Virus record (IMG/VR): IMGVR_UViG_3300045010_000308
Location: 1 to 64,000 of that record
Length of the DNA: 64,000 bases
Direction: 5' to 3' (one strand)
DNA from: a virus
The notes beneath the pieces were generated by a model, which did not search any database, was not told the DNA's origin, and saw only the letters and a program-made list of their open reading frames with translations. Shown here piece by piece: positions 47,851-56,213 of this stretch. Each line of letters begins with the position of its first letter. Position 1 is the stretch's first letter. The position numbers were made by a program, and so were the translations under genes.

Positions 47851-50800
47851 ACGGCTCCTGCTCGAAGCTGGAACGCAAGTTGACGAGAGATCATGGCCGC
47901 GAGCTCGCGCTCGTCCATGCCGGGCGACGGATAGACGTTGAACACCTGCCCGCCTCTGCCGCCCGCGAGCTGGTCGATGATCGCGCGGTCGCGCCTCGAG
48001 AGGCCTTGCGCGTCGAGCGGCTCGATGCGCTCTGGGCGGCCGGCCTCTGCGACTCGGACAAGCGTGCCTCCCTCTGACGGAAACACGGTGCCTCCAAGTG
48101 CGAGCTCCGGAAGCTTAGGCGCGCCGACCGTCTGTCCGCCGATGATAGGCACCCAGCGCGGCACAGACCAGGTAAGCTTGCCTACGGTGTTGTTCCATTG
48201 GCGAGCGATGAGGTTGAATCCAAGCCTGAATGGAGCAAATATGATGTTGACTATTCCGCTGAAGATGTTCTTCAGCCCGTTGACGAGGTTTCTAAACGCG
48301 CTCTCAAACAGCTCTTTGGCGCGGTCTGTGTCGCCGCGTAGCGCCGCAAAGAAGCCCTTGATGACGTCCCAGACGGCCTTGAAGATGGTGGTGATTCCGC
48401 CGACGACCCTGATGAAGCCGACGATTGCGGTTCCGACTGAGCCGATCGCGTTGGTGAGGACGAACTTGAGCAGCGGCACGAGCGTGACCGCGAGCACGTC
48501 TCCGATGACCCTGAAGATGTCTCCAAGGCTTTCGATCGACGGAAAGAACTTGTTGATCTCGTCCACGATCTTCTGAACCGCTTCGCCGAGCGCGTCTCTG
48601 ACCGCCGTGACGAGTCCCATGACGGCGTCTCGGAACTTTTCGCTGTTTTGCCACGCAAGAACGAAGATCGCGACGAGCGCCGCGATCGCTGCGATGACGA
48701 TGAGGATAGGTCCGGCACCCGACGCGCCGAGCGTGTAGAGCGCGTTGCGCATTCCGGTCAAGCCACCGCCTGTCATCGTGTACGCCACGCCGGCATTGCG
48801 AAATGCTCCGGTCAATTTGTTCATTTGTCCTGACACGCCTGGGATGATCATGAGCAGGTCGCCAAACTTTTGCGCATAGCCCATGAGGATTGTCAGCGTC
48901 GTCATTCCCAGGTTTTTCATCAAAGTAAGCGCCTTGACAAACCCGAGAAACGCCGTCACCGACATCGTGACCTTCATGACCATGTCGTTGCTGAAGATCG
49001 CGGTCATGATGTCAAGGCCAAAGTTGAGCACGGAGAAGAAGTTCTGGATCGAATCAGACTCGGCGAACAGCGCCATGAACTCGACGAACTTGTCTACGAA
49101 CTCTCCGAGTGCCGGTGCGCCTTCTAGCAGCCGACCCAAGGCCTCCGTGATCGTCGTGACCGCGCTGTTGAGCTTGTCGGCGAACGCGCCGACGCCTTCG
49201 TCGTCGGCGAGCCTCAAGAACGCCATCACGAGCCCGTTGAAAAGCCGGCCGATCGCCTCGACGTTCGGGACGACGCGCTTGAAGTACTCCTCGAGCGTGC
49301 CGTCCGCCTCGATCCGCCCGGTGAACTCGGCGAACTTCGCCGTCGCGTTCTCGAAAGACGTCAAGAGCATCTCGCCGGCGCTGCCGGGGCCCGTGGCCGC
49401 GCGGCCGATGTTCATCAAGGCGGTCCCGATGTTGTTGAAGATGTCTCCAAGTTGCCCGGCTACCTCGCCGGCATAGTTGAATGTCTCGGTCAGCTCGCCG
49501 GTCTTCTCTTTGAGCGTCATCGACTCTGCCCAGCCGCCGGTAAGTGTCACGAGCCAGTCGGCGAACTTCCTCGTGAGAGGCCCGGCTGCGTCGAGCAGCT
49601 TGAGGACGGCGACAGCGAGGTTTCCGGTGACAATTCCCATCTGATCGATGAAGTAGATGCTCGTCTCGCCGACATCCCCGAAGCTCTTGATGACGTCTGG
49701 GGCCGCCATGATCTCGGCGAACTTCTTGGCCGCGTTGCCGACGGCCTCGCCGACACGCGGGAGCAGCGTCTCGAGCGTCGGAAAGTACGAGTCGACAAGG
49801 AGTGACAGCGCCTCGCCGATCCGCGGCAGCAACTCGCGCTGCACTTCTTCTCTGACCGCCTTGAACTGCTTTTTGATCTTGATCAGCAGGTCGACGAACG
49901 CTTGGGCCTCTGGGATGAGCTTGCCGAACGCGTCGTCTGCCGCTCCTCCTCCTCTTCCGCCCTTGTTCGCGTCTTCGCGTGCGCGAGCGAGCTCGCGCTC
50001 GGCGTCTACCTGAGCCCGCAGGCCGTCTCTCTCGGTTCGCGCCAGGTCTTGCCGCGCGTCGTCGAGCCTGCGCGTCGCATCGAGGACTTCTTTCGAGCCT
50101 TCGACTCTTTTCTTGCTCGCCTCGTCTTGCTCCTTGGCGAGGTCCGCGTTGCGGTCTTTCGCGCGCCTCAGGTTGAGTTCGGTCTCGGCGAACGCAAGCT
50201 CGGCTTCCCGGCGGGCACGGCTGTTTGGCGGCAGGTCCTGGACACGTTGCAGTCGCTCGCGCGCTTTCTCGAGCTCGAGCGAGGCTCTCGTCTCGCTGAG
50301 CGCCGCGTCTTCGGCGTCAAAGTCGAGCTGCTGCAGGCTTTCCGCCGCTTCTTTCCTCGCCTCTGTGAGCGCTTCTTCTGCGTCGGCGAGGTCACGCTTC
50401 GCTCGGACAAGAGACTCGCGGTTTGACTCGATGACGCGAGCGAGCGAGCGCTCTGCGTCTTCGATCCTGCGCAGCGCTGCCTCGTTGTCTTTGCCGGCGC
50501 CTTTTGCCTCTTTTGAGCGCGCCTTGAGGGCCTCTCCGATCCCAGAAAAGCCCATCTTGACGGCGACCATCGCGAAGGCCAATGCGGCCATAGCTCCGCC
50601 TAGCGCCATCAACGAAGGTATCGCAGCGGACACCTGCGAGACGAGGATGACTAGCCCAGACGCGAGTGCGCCGACTCCTCCGACCAGCGCGGCGATACCG
50701 GGGCCTAAGAAGTAGCCGACCGTGACGAGCCTCCTGAACGCGTCCGCCGCGGCGCGCCCGTTCGCTCGTATGTCTGCGAACGCTCCGGCGAGGCCCTTTG

Positions 50801-50960
50801 CGTTCCTTGTCAACCCGCCGCTGAACCCGCGGTTGAACGTCTGGGCGGCCTGCTGCCCGGCCTGCTGCAGGTTCGCACGGCGAAGAGCGTTCTGTACGTC
50901 GCGCTGGAAGCCCGTGGTGACGGCGCGTACGATGACGTATGCGTCACCGACTACCGGCAT
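47847..50960 (-). CDS. Tape measure protein (1037 aa)
   Basis: Start MPVVGDAYVIVRAVTTGFQRDVQ is typical. Transmembrane-like segments at about 75-150 (FLGPGIAALVGGVGALASGLVILV) and about 755-775 (ILIVIAAIAALVAIFVLAW) surround a charged coiled coil (about 165-340). The C-terminal part has LALGGTVFPSEGGTLVRVAEAGRPE, common in tape measures. Predicted tail about 155 nm, longer than for the left module. Confidence 0.93.
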   Translation of the reverse strand: MPVVGDAYVIVRAVTTGFQRDVQNALRRANLQQAGQQAAQTFNRGFSGGLTRNAKGLAGAFADIRANGRAAADAFRRLVTVGYFLGPGIAALVGGVGALASGLVILVSQVSAAIPSLMALGGAMAALAFAMVAVKMGFSGIGEALKARSKEAKGAGKDNEAALRRIEDAERSLARVIESNRESLVRAKRDLADAEEALTEARKEAAESLQQLDFDAEDAALSETRASLELEKARERLQRVQDLPPNSRARREAELAFAETELNLRRAKDRNADLAKEQDEASKKRVEGSKEVLDATRRLDDARQDLARTERDGLRAQVDAERELARAREDANKGGRGGGAADDAFGKLIPEAQAFVDLLIKIKKQFKAVREEVQRELLPRIGEALSLLVDSYFPTLETLLPRVGEAVGNAAKKFAEIMAAPDVIKSFGDVGETSIYFIDQMGIVTGNLAVAVLKLLDAAGPLTRKFADWLVTLTGGWAESMTLKEKTGELTETFNYAGEVAGQLGDIFNNIGTALMNIGRAATGPGSAGEMLLTSFENATAKFAEFTGRIEADGTLEEYFKRVVPNVEAIGRLFNGLVMAFLRLADDEGVGAFADKLNSAVTTITEALGRLLEGAPALGEFVDKFVEFMALFAESDSIQNFFSVLNFGLDIMTAIFSNDMVMKVTMSVTAFLGFVKALTLMKNLGMTTLTILMGYAQKFGDLLMIIPGVSGQMNKLTGAFRNAGVAYTMTGGGLTGMRNALYTLGASGAGPILIVIAAIAALVAIFVLAWQNSEKFRDAVMGLVTAVRDALGEAVQKIVDEINKFFPSIESLGDIFRVIGDVLAVTLVPLLKFVLTNAIGSVGTAIVGFIRVVGGITTIFKAVWDVIKGFFAALRGDTDRAKELFESAFRNLVNGLKNIFSGIVNIIFAPFRLGFNLIARQWNNTVGKLTWSVPRWVPIIGGQTVGAPKLPELALGGTVFPSEGGTLVRVAEAGRPERIEPLDAQGLSRRDRAIIDQLAGGRGGQVFNVYPSPGMDERELAAMISRQLAFQLRAGAV

Positions 50961-50978
50961 GTCGACCTCCTCGTGCTC

Positions 50979-51709
50979 TTAGTTCAGCGGGGCGTCAAGT
51001 GTCGTTCCGAACGGTCGCGCTGAGTTTTCGTCAATCTTAGTCGGTGGCACGTACGGCTTCACCGAGCCCTGCCGCTCTGCGTCGAACGGGCGGATGTCGC
51101 TGGCGTCTTCGTGGCCGAGCGGCGGGTCGATCGACGCCGGGACCGAGCCGATCCCGGTCGAGAACCTGTACGTGTACTCTTTCTCGTACATCTGGCGGTA
51201 CAACAGCGACCTCGACTTCGAGATCGCCTCGGCCTGCTCGGCGCTCGCGAACCGCATGTCGTCCTCAAACATGTAGTGCAGCACGTCGAGCATGTCGCTC
51301 GCGTCGAGCTCGGCGAGGTTGACTCCGCTCATGATCGCCTTCCCGTTGACGTACGGCCAGAGTTCTACGCCCCAGTGGGCGAGGCCTCTGGCCGCTGCGT
51401 AGGGCGGTTGGTGTACTCCGCGACGAGCCAGGCCGCGACCTCCGCGAGCGTGTCGACAGAGATGATCTTGTCCGGGTCCGCGCAAAGCTCCTCGAACTTC
51501 TTGTAGTCTGCGGGCAGGAGGACCGTCTCGAAGAACTTGTTCACCGCGTCGGCGCTCTTGACCGGGTCGTCTGCGTTCGCGACGAGCGCGAGCAGCAGCT
51601 TCCCCTGCACGGCCTTGCGGCAGTTGAACGTCTCGCCGTGAAGCTTGAACGTGACTGGTTCGGCGCCGGACAGGTCCGGGCCGCTACCAAAGTCTTTGAA
51701 CCTTGACAT
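50979..51709 (-). CDS. Tail assembly chaperone, GT form by presumed -1 frameshift
   Basis: The second frame contains the sensible T domain from about 51400 down (GLAHWGVELWPYVNGK, DASDMLDVLHYMFEDDMRF, SRSLLYRQMYEKEYTYRF, a Pro-rich end). It has no ribosome site of its own and overlaps the G frame by over 100 bases, so expression by frameshift is likely. No X XXY YYZ heptamer is apparent in the overlap, so the site is open. Confidence 0.6.
51365..51709 (-). CDS. Tail assembly chaperone, G form, second module
   Basis: ATG at 51709 behind AAGGAG. MSRFKDFGSGPDLSGAEPVTFKLHGETFNC is the typical opening of chaperones before tape measure genes. FFETVLLPADYKKFEELCADPDKIISVDTLAEVAAWLVAEY follows. 114 aa. 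A frame that lies -1 relative to it is open from 51485 to 50979. Confidence 0.82.
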   Translation of the reverse strand: MSRFKDFGSGPDLSGAEPVTFKLHGETFNCRKAVQGKLLLALVANADDPVKSADAVNKFFETVLLPADYKKFEELCADPDKIISVDTLAEVAAWLVAEYTNRPTQRPEASPTGA

Positions 51710-51783
51710 TGCCGTCTCCTTGTGTAGGTGTGTCGCTGAGGCTGGACATCGCCTCGTGCCGGTCGGCACTGCGTCCAGTCCAT

Positions 51784-51792
51784 ACTGTAACA
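51784..51792 (-). promoter_or_regulatory. Promoter-like extended -10 (TGTTACAGT) before the tail chaperone
   Basis: Minus-strand TGTTACAGTATGG with a leader of about 70 bases to the ATG at 51709. It would drive the chaperone, tape measure and tail-tip genes. Confidence 0.45.
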
Positions 51793-51823
51793 AACGGAGC
51801 GGCGCCTGACCGGCGCTTCAGCG

Positions 51824-52249
51824 CTATGTGACGAAGATCGGAAGGTTGTCGCTCAAGAACTTGTTCGGGCGCGTCCCGGGGTGCCTGACGCTGTTAGCGA
51901 AGACGACGGTACCTCCCCGCGTGAACCGCAAGACGCGGCGCCTGTACTGGTTTTTTCGCTTTCCTCTGATGATGTGCGGAAGCGTGCCCTCGTGGTGCCA
52001 GTAGGCGTAGTTGATCTTCGAGCCGATCTTCCAGGTCTGCCCGCCCTTGCGGCTTCTTTTCTCGATGATGTTGATCGACGACTGGAGGTCTCTCGTCCGC
52101 ACGCCGACCTGCCGCTTCGCCGCGATGATGAAATACATCGACTTGTCCCACAGGTACTCGCCGACCTTCCCGGTCGGCTCGTTGAGGAAGATGTGCAGCT
52201 GCGGCTGACGCCAGACGATGCGCCCGTGGCTGACGCGCGCCGTGACCAT
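51824..52249 (-). CDS. HK97 gp10-like neck protein (141 aa)
   Basis: ATG at 52249 overlapping the preceding stop (TGATG). Central NYAYWHHEGTLPHIIRGKRKNQYRRRVLRF is the usual signature of gp10-like proteins that link head and tail. Basic and beta-rich. In this module it stands in the customary position before the chaperones. Confidence 0.7.
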   Translation of the reverse strand: MVTARVSHGRIVWRQPQLHIFLNEPTGKVGEYLWDKSMYFIIAAKRQVGVRTRDLQSSINIIEKRSRKGGQTWKIGSKINYAYWHHEGTLPHIIRGKRKNQYRRRVLRFTRGGTVVFANSVRHPGTRPNKFLSDNLPIFVT

Positions 52250-52758
52250 CAGGGTATCGCCATCGTCACTTGCATCGAGACGAGGCGGAACCCGCCCTCT
52301 GGGTCGCCCGTCTCGACGGTCGCGATGACGCCTGGCCCGAAGATGCCCTCGCCTTCCCACATGTCGAGAGAGTTGAGCGACTGCAGCAAGATCCACGCGT
52401 CGACGGCGGAGATCTCTGACCCCTCTGAGATTTTTTCGGGTGACGGCGGCTTCACTCCCTGTGTCATCACGACGGGTAGCGCGCGAGCGACTGACACGAT
52501 CAGAGACGCGCTGCGCACGGTGTTGCACCGGTTCGGCGAGTTGTCTTGCGCTCCAGGCGGGCCGAGGTACGCCTGCACGAAGTGCACGACGAGCTGCTCG
52601 CAGTCGATCGCCGGGATGCCCATCGTCCAGTAGCGGCGCTCCGGGATCGGCACGTTGTACGAGGTGTAGATGCCCTCGACACGGTCCAAGACGCCCTCGA
52701 GCAGGTTCTTGAGGTGGAGCGCGTCGGCGCTGACGTTAGAGATGTCGACGATGTGCAT
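52249..52758 (-). CDS. Neck or tail terminator protein (169 aa)
   Basis: Helical start (ADALHLKNLLEGVLDRVEGIY), then strands with CEQLVVHFVQAYLGPPG and ATVETGDPEGGFRLVSMQVTMAI. Placed between connector and gp10-like gene as tail terminators are. Assignment depends on order. Confidence 0.55.
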   Translation of the reverse strand: MHIVDISNVSADALHLKNLLEGVLDRVEGIYTSYNVPIPERRYWTMGIPAIDCEQLVVHFVQAYLGPPGAQDNSPNRCNTVRSASLIVSVARALPVVMTQGVKPPSPEKISEGSEISAVDAWILLQSLNSLDMWEGEGIFGPGVIATVETGDPEGGFRLVSMQVTMAIP

Positions 52759-52767
52759 GCTGCTACG

Positions 52768-52917
52768 CTATTCCGGCGAGTCTTCTTGCCCGGCGTCCTG
52801 CTCTTCTCGGTCTCGATCTCGATCGCGCTTGCGCACCGGGCGCGCCGCCGCCGTCGAGCGGGCTGGCTGCCCGTTGGGGAGGTAGTCGTGCTTGTTCTTC
52901 CTCGTCTTGAGCTGCAT
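52768..52917 (-). CDS. Small charged protein (49 aa)
   Basis: ATG at 52917, TAG at 52768. Lys-rich start (MQLKTRKNKHDYLPNG) and a Arg/Asp/Glu repeat (RKRDRDRDREEQD). Immediately follows the connector stop. No family known. A comparable small basic gene occurs in the neck region of other actinophages. Confidence 0.5.
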   Translation of the reverse strand: MQLKTRKNKHDYLPNGQPARSTAAARPVRKRDRDRDREEQDAGQEDSPE

Positions 52918-52919
52918 GG

Positions 52920-54071
52920 CTACGCGGGCGTCCCCGGCTCAAGCGTGATCGCGTTGACGAGCGAGGTGGCGAGCTGCACCTTGAGGTTCCCGGAGCAGAT
53001 GTACACCGTCTCTGTCTCGCCGGAGAACAGCGGGTGCGGCCGCGTCGCGTAGATGTCGTACGTGCCTGGGTCGACCTTGCCGAGGACCGGGAGAGCGTTC
53101 GCGTAGCTGACGGTGACCTTGATCTTCGTGTCGCTCTCCAAGAACTGGATCGCCGCGAGGTCGAGGTCGACCGAGCGCGACTCGGCGTAGTTCCTCACGG
53201 TCACGGACGGCAGCCAGCCCGGCTCGTTGACCAAGAACTCTGCGTTGATCGTGTCGAGCGCGACCGTCATCGACCCCGTCGTGTGCTGGACGATCGCGAT
53301 GTCGAGCGCGCTCTTGCCGAGCTTCGGCGCCTTCGGCGTGTACGCGCGGGCGCGCGGCAAGTCCGGCGTGAACACGCGCGCCTTCGCGCGGGCGCCGTCT
53401 GGGTTGACCGACTTGAGGAACAGGTCGACGGTGTAGACGCCTGTCCGCAGCTCTTGGATGAACTCTTGGCTGTCGAGGACCGTGTACGAGACTCCCTGGC
53501 GCGACACAGACGTGACACGCGCTGGGAGCTCGCAGTCGTCTCCGGACCACAGCTTGACGAACTGGATCGCCATGTACCGAGCGGCCTCGCGACCGAGCGC
53601 CGGCGCCTGTGCGCCGTACGTGTACGTGACCTCGACGTCGCACGGTGCCCACGCGAAGCCCGGCGCGGGCTGGACCGTCGAGTGGTCGACGAGGTAGTAC
53701 TTGTCCGACGTGATCAGCTCGCCGGCGCGGTTGCGGACCTCGTGGATCTCGATGACGGGCCGCCCGCGCAGGCGAAGTCGCGACTGAGGCGTGAGGCCGT
53801 CGCTCGTGACGTCTGCGTAGTTGTCGAAGTCTTGGTACGGGACGTTGTAGACGTCGCCGTCGACGAGCTCGGCGGTGAAGTTGTGAGACGAGGCGCCGTA
53901 GCGATAGCTCCGCGACGCGCAGACGTAGCGCTCTGTGACCGTGTTGACGCCGGAGTATCTGCGGCCAGACATCGACCAAAGAAGCTGCGACGCCGACTTG
54001 CACGCCTGGTACGAGAACTGGCTGTTCGCGTACTCGCCAAGCTCGCTCGGCGTGATCCAGAGGTTTGACAT
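52920..54071 (-). CDS. Head-tail connector, long form (383 aa)
   Basis: First 200 residues are a gp6-like adaptor (WITPSELGEYANSQFSYQACKSASQLLWSMSG; AARYMAIQFVKLWSGDDCELP). After about residue 210 a second beta-rich domain is added (MTVALDTINAEFLVNEPGWLPSVTVRNY). The usual adaptor is about 150-200 aa, so this is an extended version that may double as a decoration or tail-interface domain. Confidence 0.72.
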   Translation of the reverse strand: MSNLWITPSELGEYANSQFSYQACKSASQLLWSMSGRRYSGVNTVTERYVCASRSYRYGASSHNFTAELVDGDVYNVPYQDFDNYADVTSDGLTPQSRLRLRGRPVIEIHEVRNRAGELITSDKYYLVDHSTVQPAPGFAWAPCDVEVTYTYGAQAPALGREAARYMAIQFVKLWSGDDCELPARVTSVSRQGVSYTVLDSQEFIQELRTGVYTVDLFLKSVNPDGARAKARVFTPDLPRARAYTPKAPKLGKSALDIAIVQHTTGSMTVALDTINAEFLVNEPGWLPSVTVRNYAESRSVDLDLAAIQFLESDTKIKVTVSYANALPVLGKVDPGTYDIYATRPHPLFSGETETVYICSGNLKVQLATSLVNAITLEPGTPA

Positions 54072-54151
54072 CTACTTCTCCGTCTTGCAAACGGTGAACG
54101 GGTGGTGCGCTAGCGATTCTACGCTGTTGCGCGCCGCCCGCCTGCGAGCGG

Positions 54152-55198
54152 TCAGGACGTCGGGTCCTCCGTGGAGGCGATGATGAAGTCGATCGCGTTG
54201 TCCTCGTTGTAGTCCACGTTGCCGGGGACGTTGTACGCGGTCGTCGAGCCCTGCGACGTGAAGTCGGTGACCAAGCGGCCGTTGGCGTAGACCTCGGCGG
54301 TGCCGGAGTCCGCGGCCGAGGCGATCGTCCCCGACGCCGGCGTCGTGTAGGTGAACGTGCTGGTCGTCGGCGTGCCCGTGATCGTGAACGTCCCGTTGAG
54401 CGCCGTCGCGGTCAGGCCTTCGACGACTACCGTGTCGCCGACCTCGAACTCGTGCGTCCCGCTGACCGTGAGCGTCGCGGTCGTGCCCGCGCGCGCGACG
54501 TTCGTGACCGCCTCGACGAGGTCGCCGTGCCACGAGTAGAAGCCCTTGCGGCCGGTCGGTGCCCACGAGGAGCGAGCGTACGAGTACGCGCGCTCTGTCG
54601 CGACGGCGAACTCCCAGCGGTCATCGAGGCCGTTGCCGAAGCCGACGTTGCCGAGGCCGTAGCCCTCGAACGTCGTCGCGAGCATGCCGTTCTCGATCAC
54701 GCGGTCGCCGGACTGGCGAAGCTTGCAGTACGGGAACACCCAGTGGAAGTACGGGCGTGTCGCGGCGCGCCGGCCGTCGCTCACGGCGAACGACCAGCAC
54801 TCGATCGCGACGCCGAAGCCGGACGGGTCGTCGCCGACCGCCGGAGCCGACCAGCCGATGCTCTGGCGGTCTGGCGCGGCGAACGTGCCGAGGTTCTTGC
54901 GGAGGAGCAAGCCGCCCGAGATGAGCTGCGTCAGCTCCGGGTCTGGCTCGCAGATCGCGAGCTCCATCGTGATGCGCTTGAAGGTGTTCGGCGCCTTGTA
55001 CGACACGCAGATCGTGCCGTCGGCCGACTTCTCGGTGATTTCGTCGCCTTCTTCGTACTCAGGCGTGAACGACATGCGCATGAACGCCGATGTCGTGTAG
55101 CTGTCGCCGTCGTTGTTGAGCAGGTTGCCCGACGCGTCTAGCCGCGTGACGCGGATCGAGACGCCTTGGATGCTTGCCGCGTAGTCTTGTGTTGCCAT
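54152..55198 (-). CDS. Major tail tube protein with added Ig-like module (348 aa)
   Basis: Beta-rich core (FMRMSFTPEYEEGDEITEKSADG, FKRITMELAICEPDPELTQLISGG) of the actinophage tube type. An inserted module at about residues 228-302 (THEFEVGDTVVVEGLTA, GTFTITGTPTTSTFTYTTP) would decorate the outside of the tail. The gene precedes the connector gene, an uncommon order for tube genes, so a different structural role is possible. A TAAAAT element lies upstream at about 55235. Confidence 0.7.
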   Translation of the reverse strand: MATQDYAASIQGVSIRVTRLDASGNLLNNDGDSYTTSAFMRMSFTPEYEEGDEITEKSADGTICVSYKAPNTFKRITMELAICEPDPELTQLISGGLLLRKNLGTFAAPDRQSIGWSAPAVGDDPSGFGVAIECWSFAVSDGRRAATRPYFHWVFPYCKLRQSGDRVIENGMLATTFEGYGLGNVGFGNGLDDRWEFAVATERAYSYARSSWAPTGRKGFYSWHGDLVEAVTNVARAGTTATLTVSGTHEFEVGDTVVVEGLTATALNGTFTITGTPTTSTFTYTTPASGTIASAADSGTAEVYANGRLVTDFTSQGSTTAYNVPGNVDYNEDNAIDFIIASTEDPTS

Positions 55199-55235
55199 TG
55201 TGAGGATGCTCCTTGGTGGCTAGTTCGTTGCTATT

Positions 55236-56102
55236 TTACGCTGCCAGGTTGACCCTGACCGCTAGGTGCACGCTCGTGCTGAAGTACACCGCCGCGGGCC
55301 TGATCGCCTTGATCTTCATGTCGTTCTGGTTTCCGCTGACGTTGTACGCCTGCGAGAAGTTGTCGTTGACGACGTCTACCTCGCCTACGTACGTCTTCAC
55401 CGAGCCAGTCGCGTATATCCACTTGTTCGTGTCCGTGGCCGCGGCGTTCGCGTCGCCGTCTGGGCCGACTCCGGTGTACCCTGAGCCGACCACGACCGGA
55501 GTGCCCGAGATCGTCTGGATGTAGTCGTCGCCTCGAAAGATCACGAAGTCACTCGAGAGCAGCGACGCGACGTCGCGCGTGATGTGGATCACTCCACGCT
55601 CTCCGACCGGCGAGGTGTCTGCGATCTTGTGGTCAAGAAGCGCGAGCGCTCTCACCGCGGACAGAGCCGCACCGGCGTTGAGGACGGTCGCGGACGAGCT
55701 GGACAGCGCTCGGTTGTCGTGGGTCTCGCCCTTGCGGACGGGGCCGACCCAGAGCTCGCGCTCGACCGCTTTTTCTGTCACCGCCTCGACCTGGCGCTTC
55801 AGTCGAGCGAACCGGTCGACGGCGAGGAAGCCGAGCGTCGACAGCGTGTCTTCGACCTCGATGAAGAACGGCTTGATCTCCGCGTACCGAGTCGGAGTCG
55901 CGTTCGTCGTGAGAGTGCTGCTCGTGGTGTCGGTGTCGTCGAACAACTTCGCCGAGTACAGCGTCGAGTCCCACTCCTGCGAGAACCCGCGGATCCACCT
56001 GTCTTCGTCTACTGAACTTTCCGGCTTTGCGACACAGAAGATGCCGTACTTCGGAAGCGATATCTCTGGCGCTTCTACGACTCCGTTTGCTGGAAAAGCC
56101 AT
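55236..56102 (-). CDS. Second capsid-type protein, possible pentamer subunit (288 aa)
   Basis: MAFPANGVVEAPEISLPKYGIF is followed by a helix-strand layout with RGVIHITRDVASLLSSDFVIFRGDDYIQTISGTPVVVGSGY, the nucleotide-like axial domain of HK97-fold capsid proteins. Some large actinophages make separate hexamer and pentamer capsid proteins from adjacent genes, and this pair fits. It could also be a capsid decoration protein. Separated from the main capsid gene by a strong hairpin, which would lower its expression. Confidence 0.58.
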   Translation of the reverse strand: MAFPANGVVEAPEISLPKYGIFCVAKPESSVDEDRWIRGFSQEWDSTLYSAKLFDDTDTTSSTLTTNATPTRYAEIKPFFIEVEDTLSTLGFLAVDRFARLKRQVEAVTEKAVERELWVGPVRKGETHDNRALSSSSATVLNAGAALSAVRALALLDHKIADTSPVGERGVIHITRDVASLLSSDFVIFRGDDYIQTISGTPVVVGSGYTGVGPDGDANAAATDTNKWIYATGSVKTYVGEVDVVNDNFSQAYNVSGNQNDMKIKAIRPAAVYFSTSVHLAVRVNLAA

Positions 56103-56138
56103 CTGGTTCCTCTATGTGCGTGCGGTTGCTTTTGCCAG

Positions 56139-56202
56139 GGCGCGACCTCCCCGCGGCGGGGGCCGGTCAGATTTCTCCGGCCCCCGCTTGAGGTGTCGCG
56201 CC
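56139..56202 (-). terminator. Strong hairpin after the capsid gene
   Basis: Inner arms 56156-56166 and 56177-56187 are perfect 11-base complements around a 10-base loop, with outer arms 56139-56149 and 56190-56202 that pair with one bulge. No U run on the minus strand. Probably a partial terminator or RNA-stability element that sets the ratio of the two capsid products. Confidence 0.62.
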
Positions 56203-56213
56203 GTCAAGTTTGG

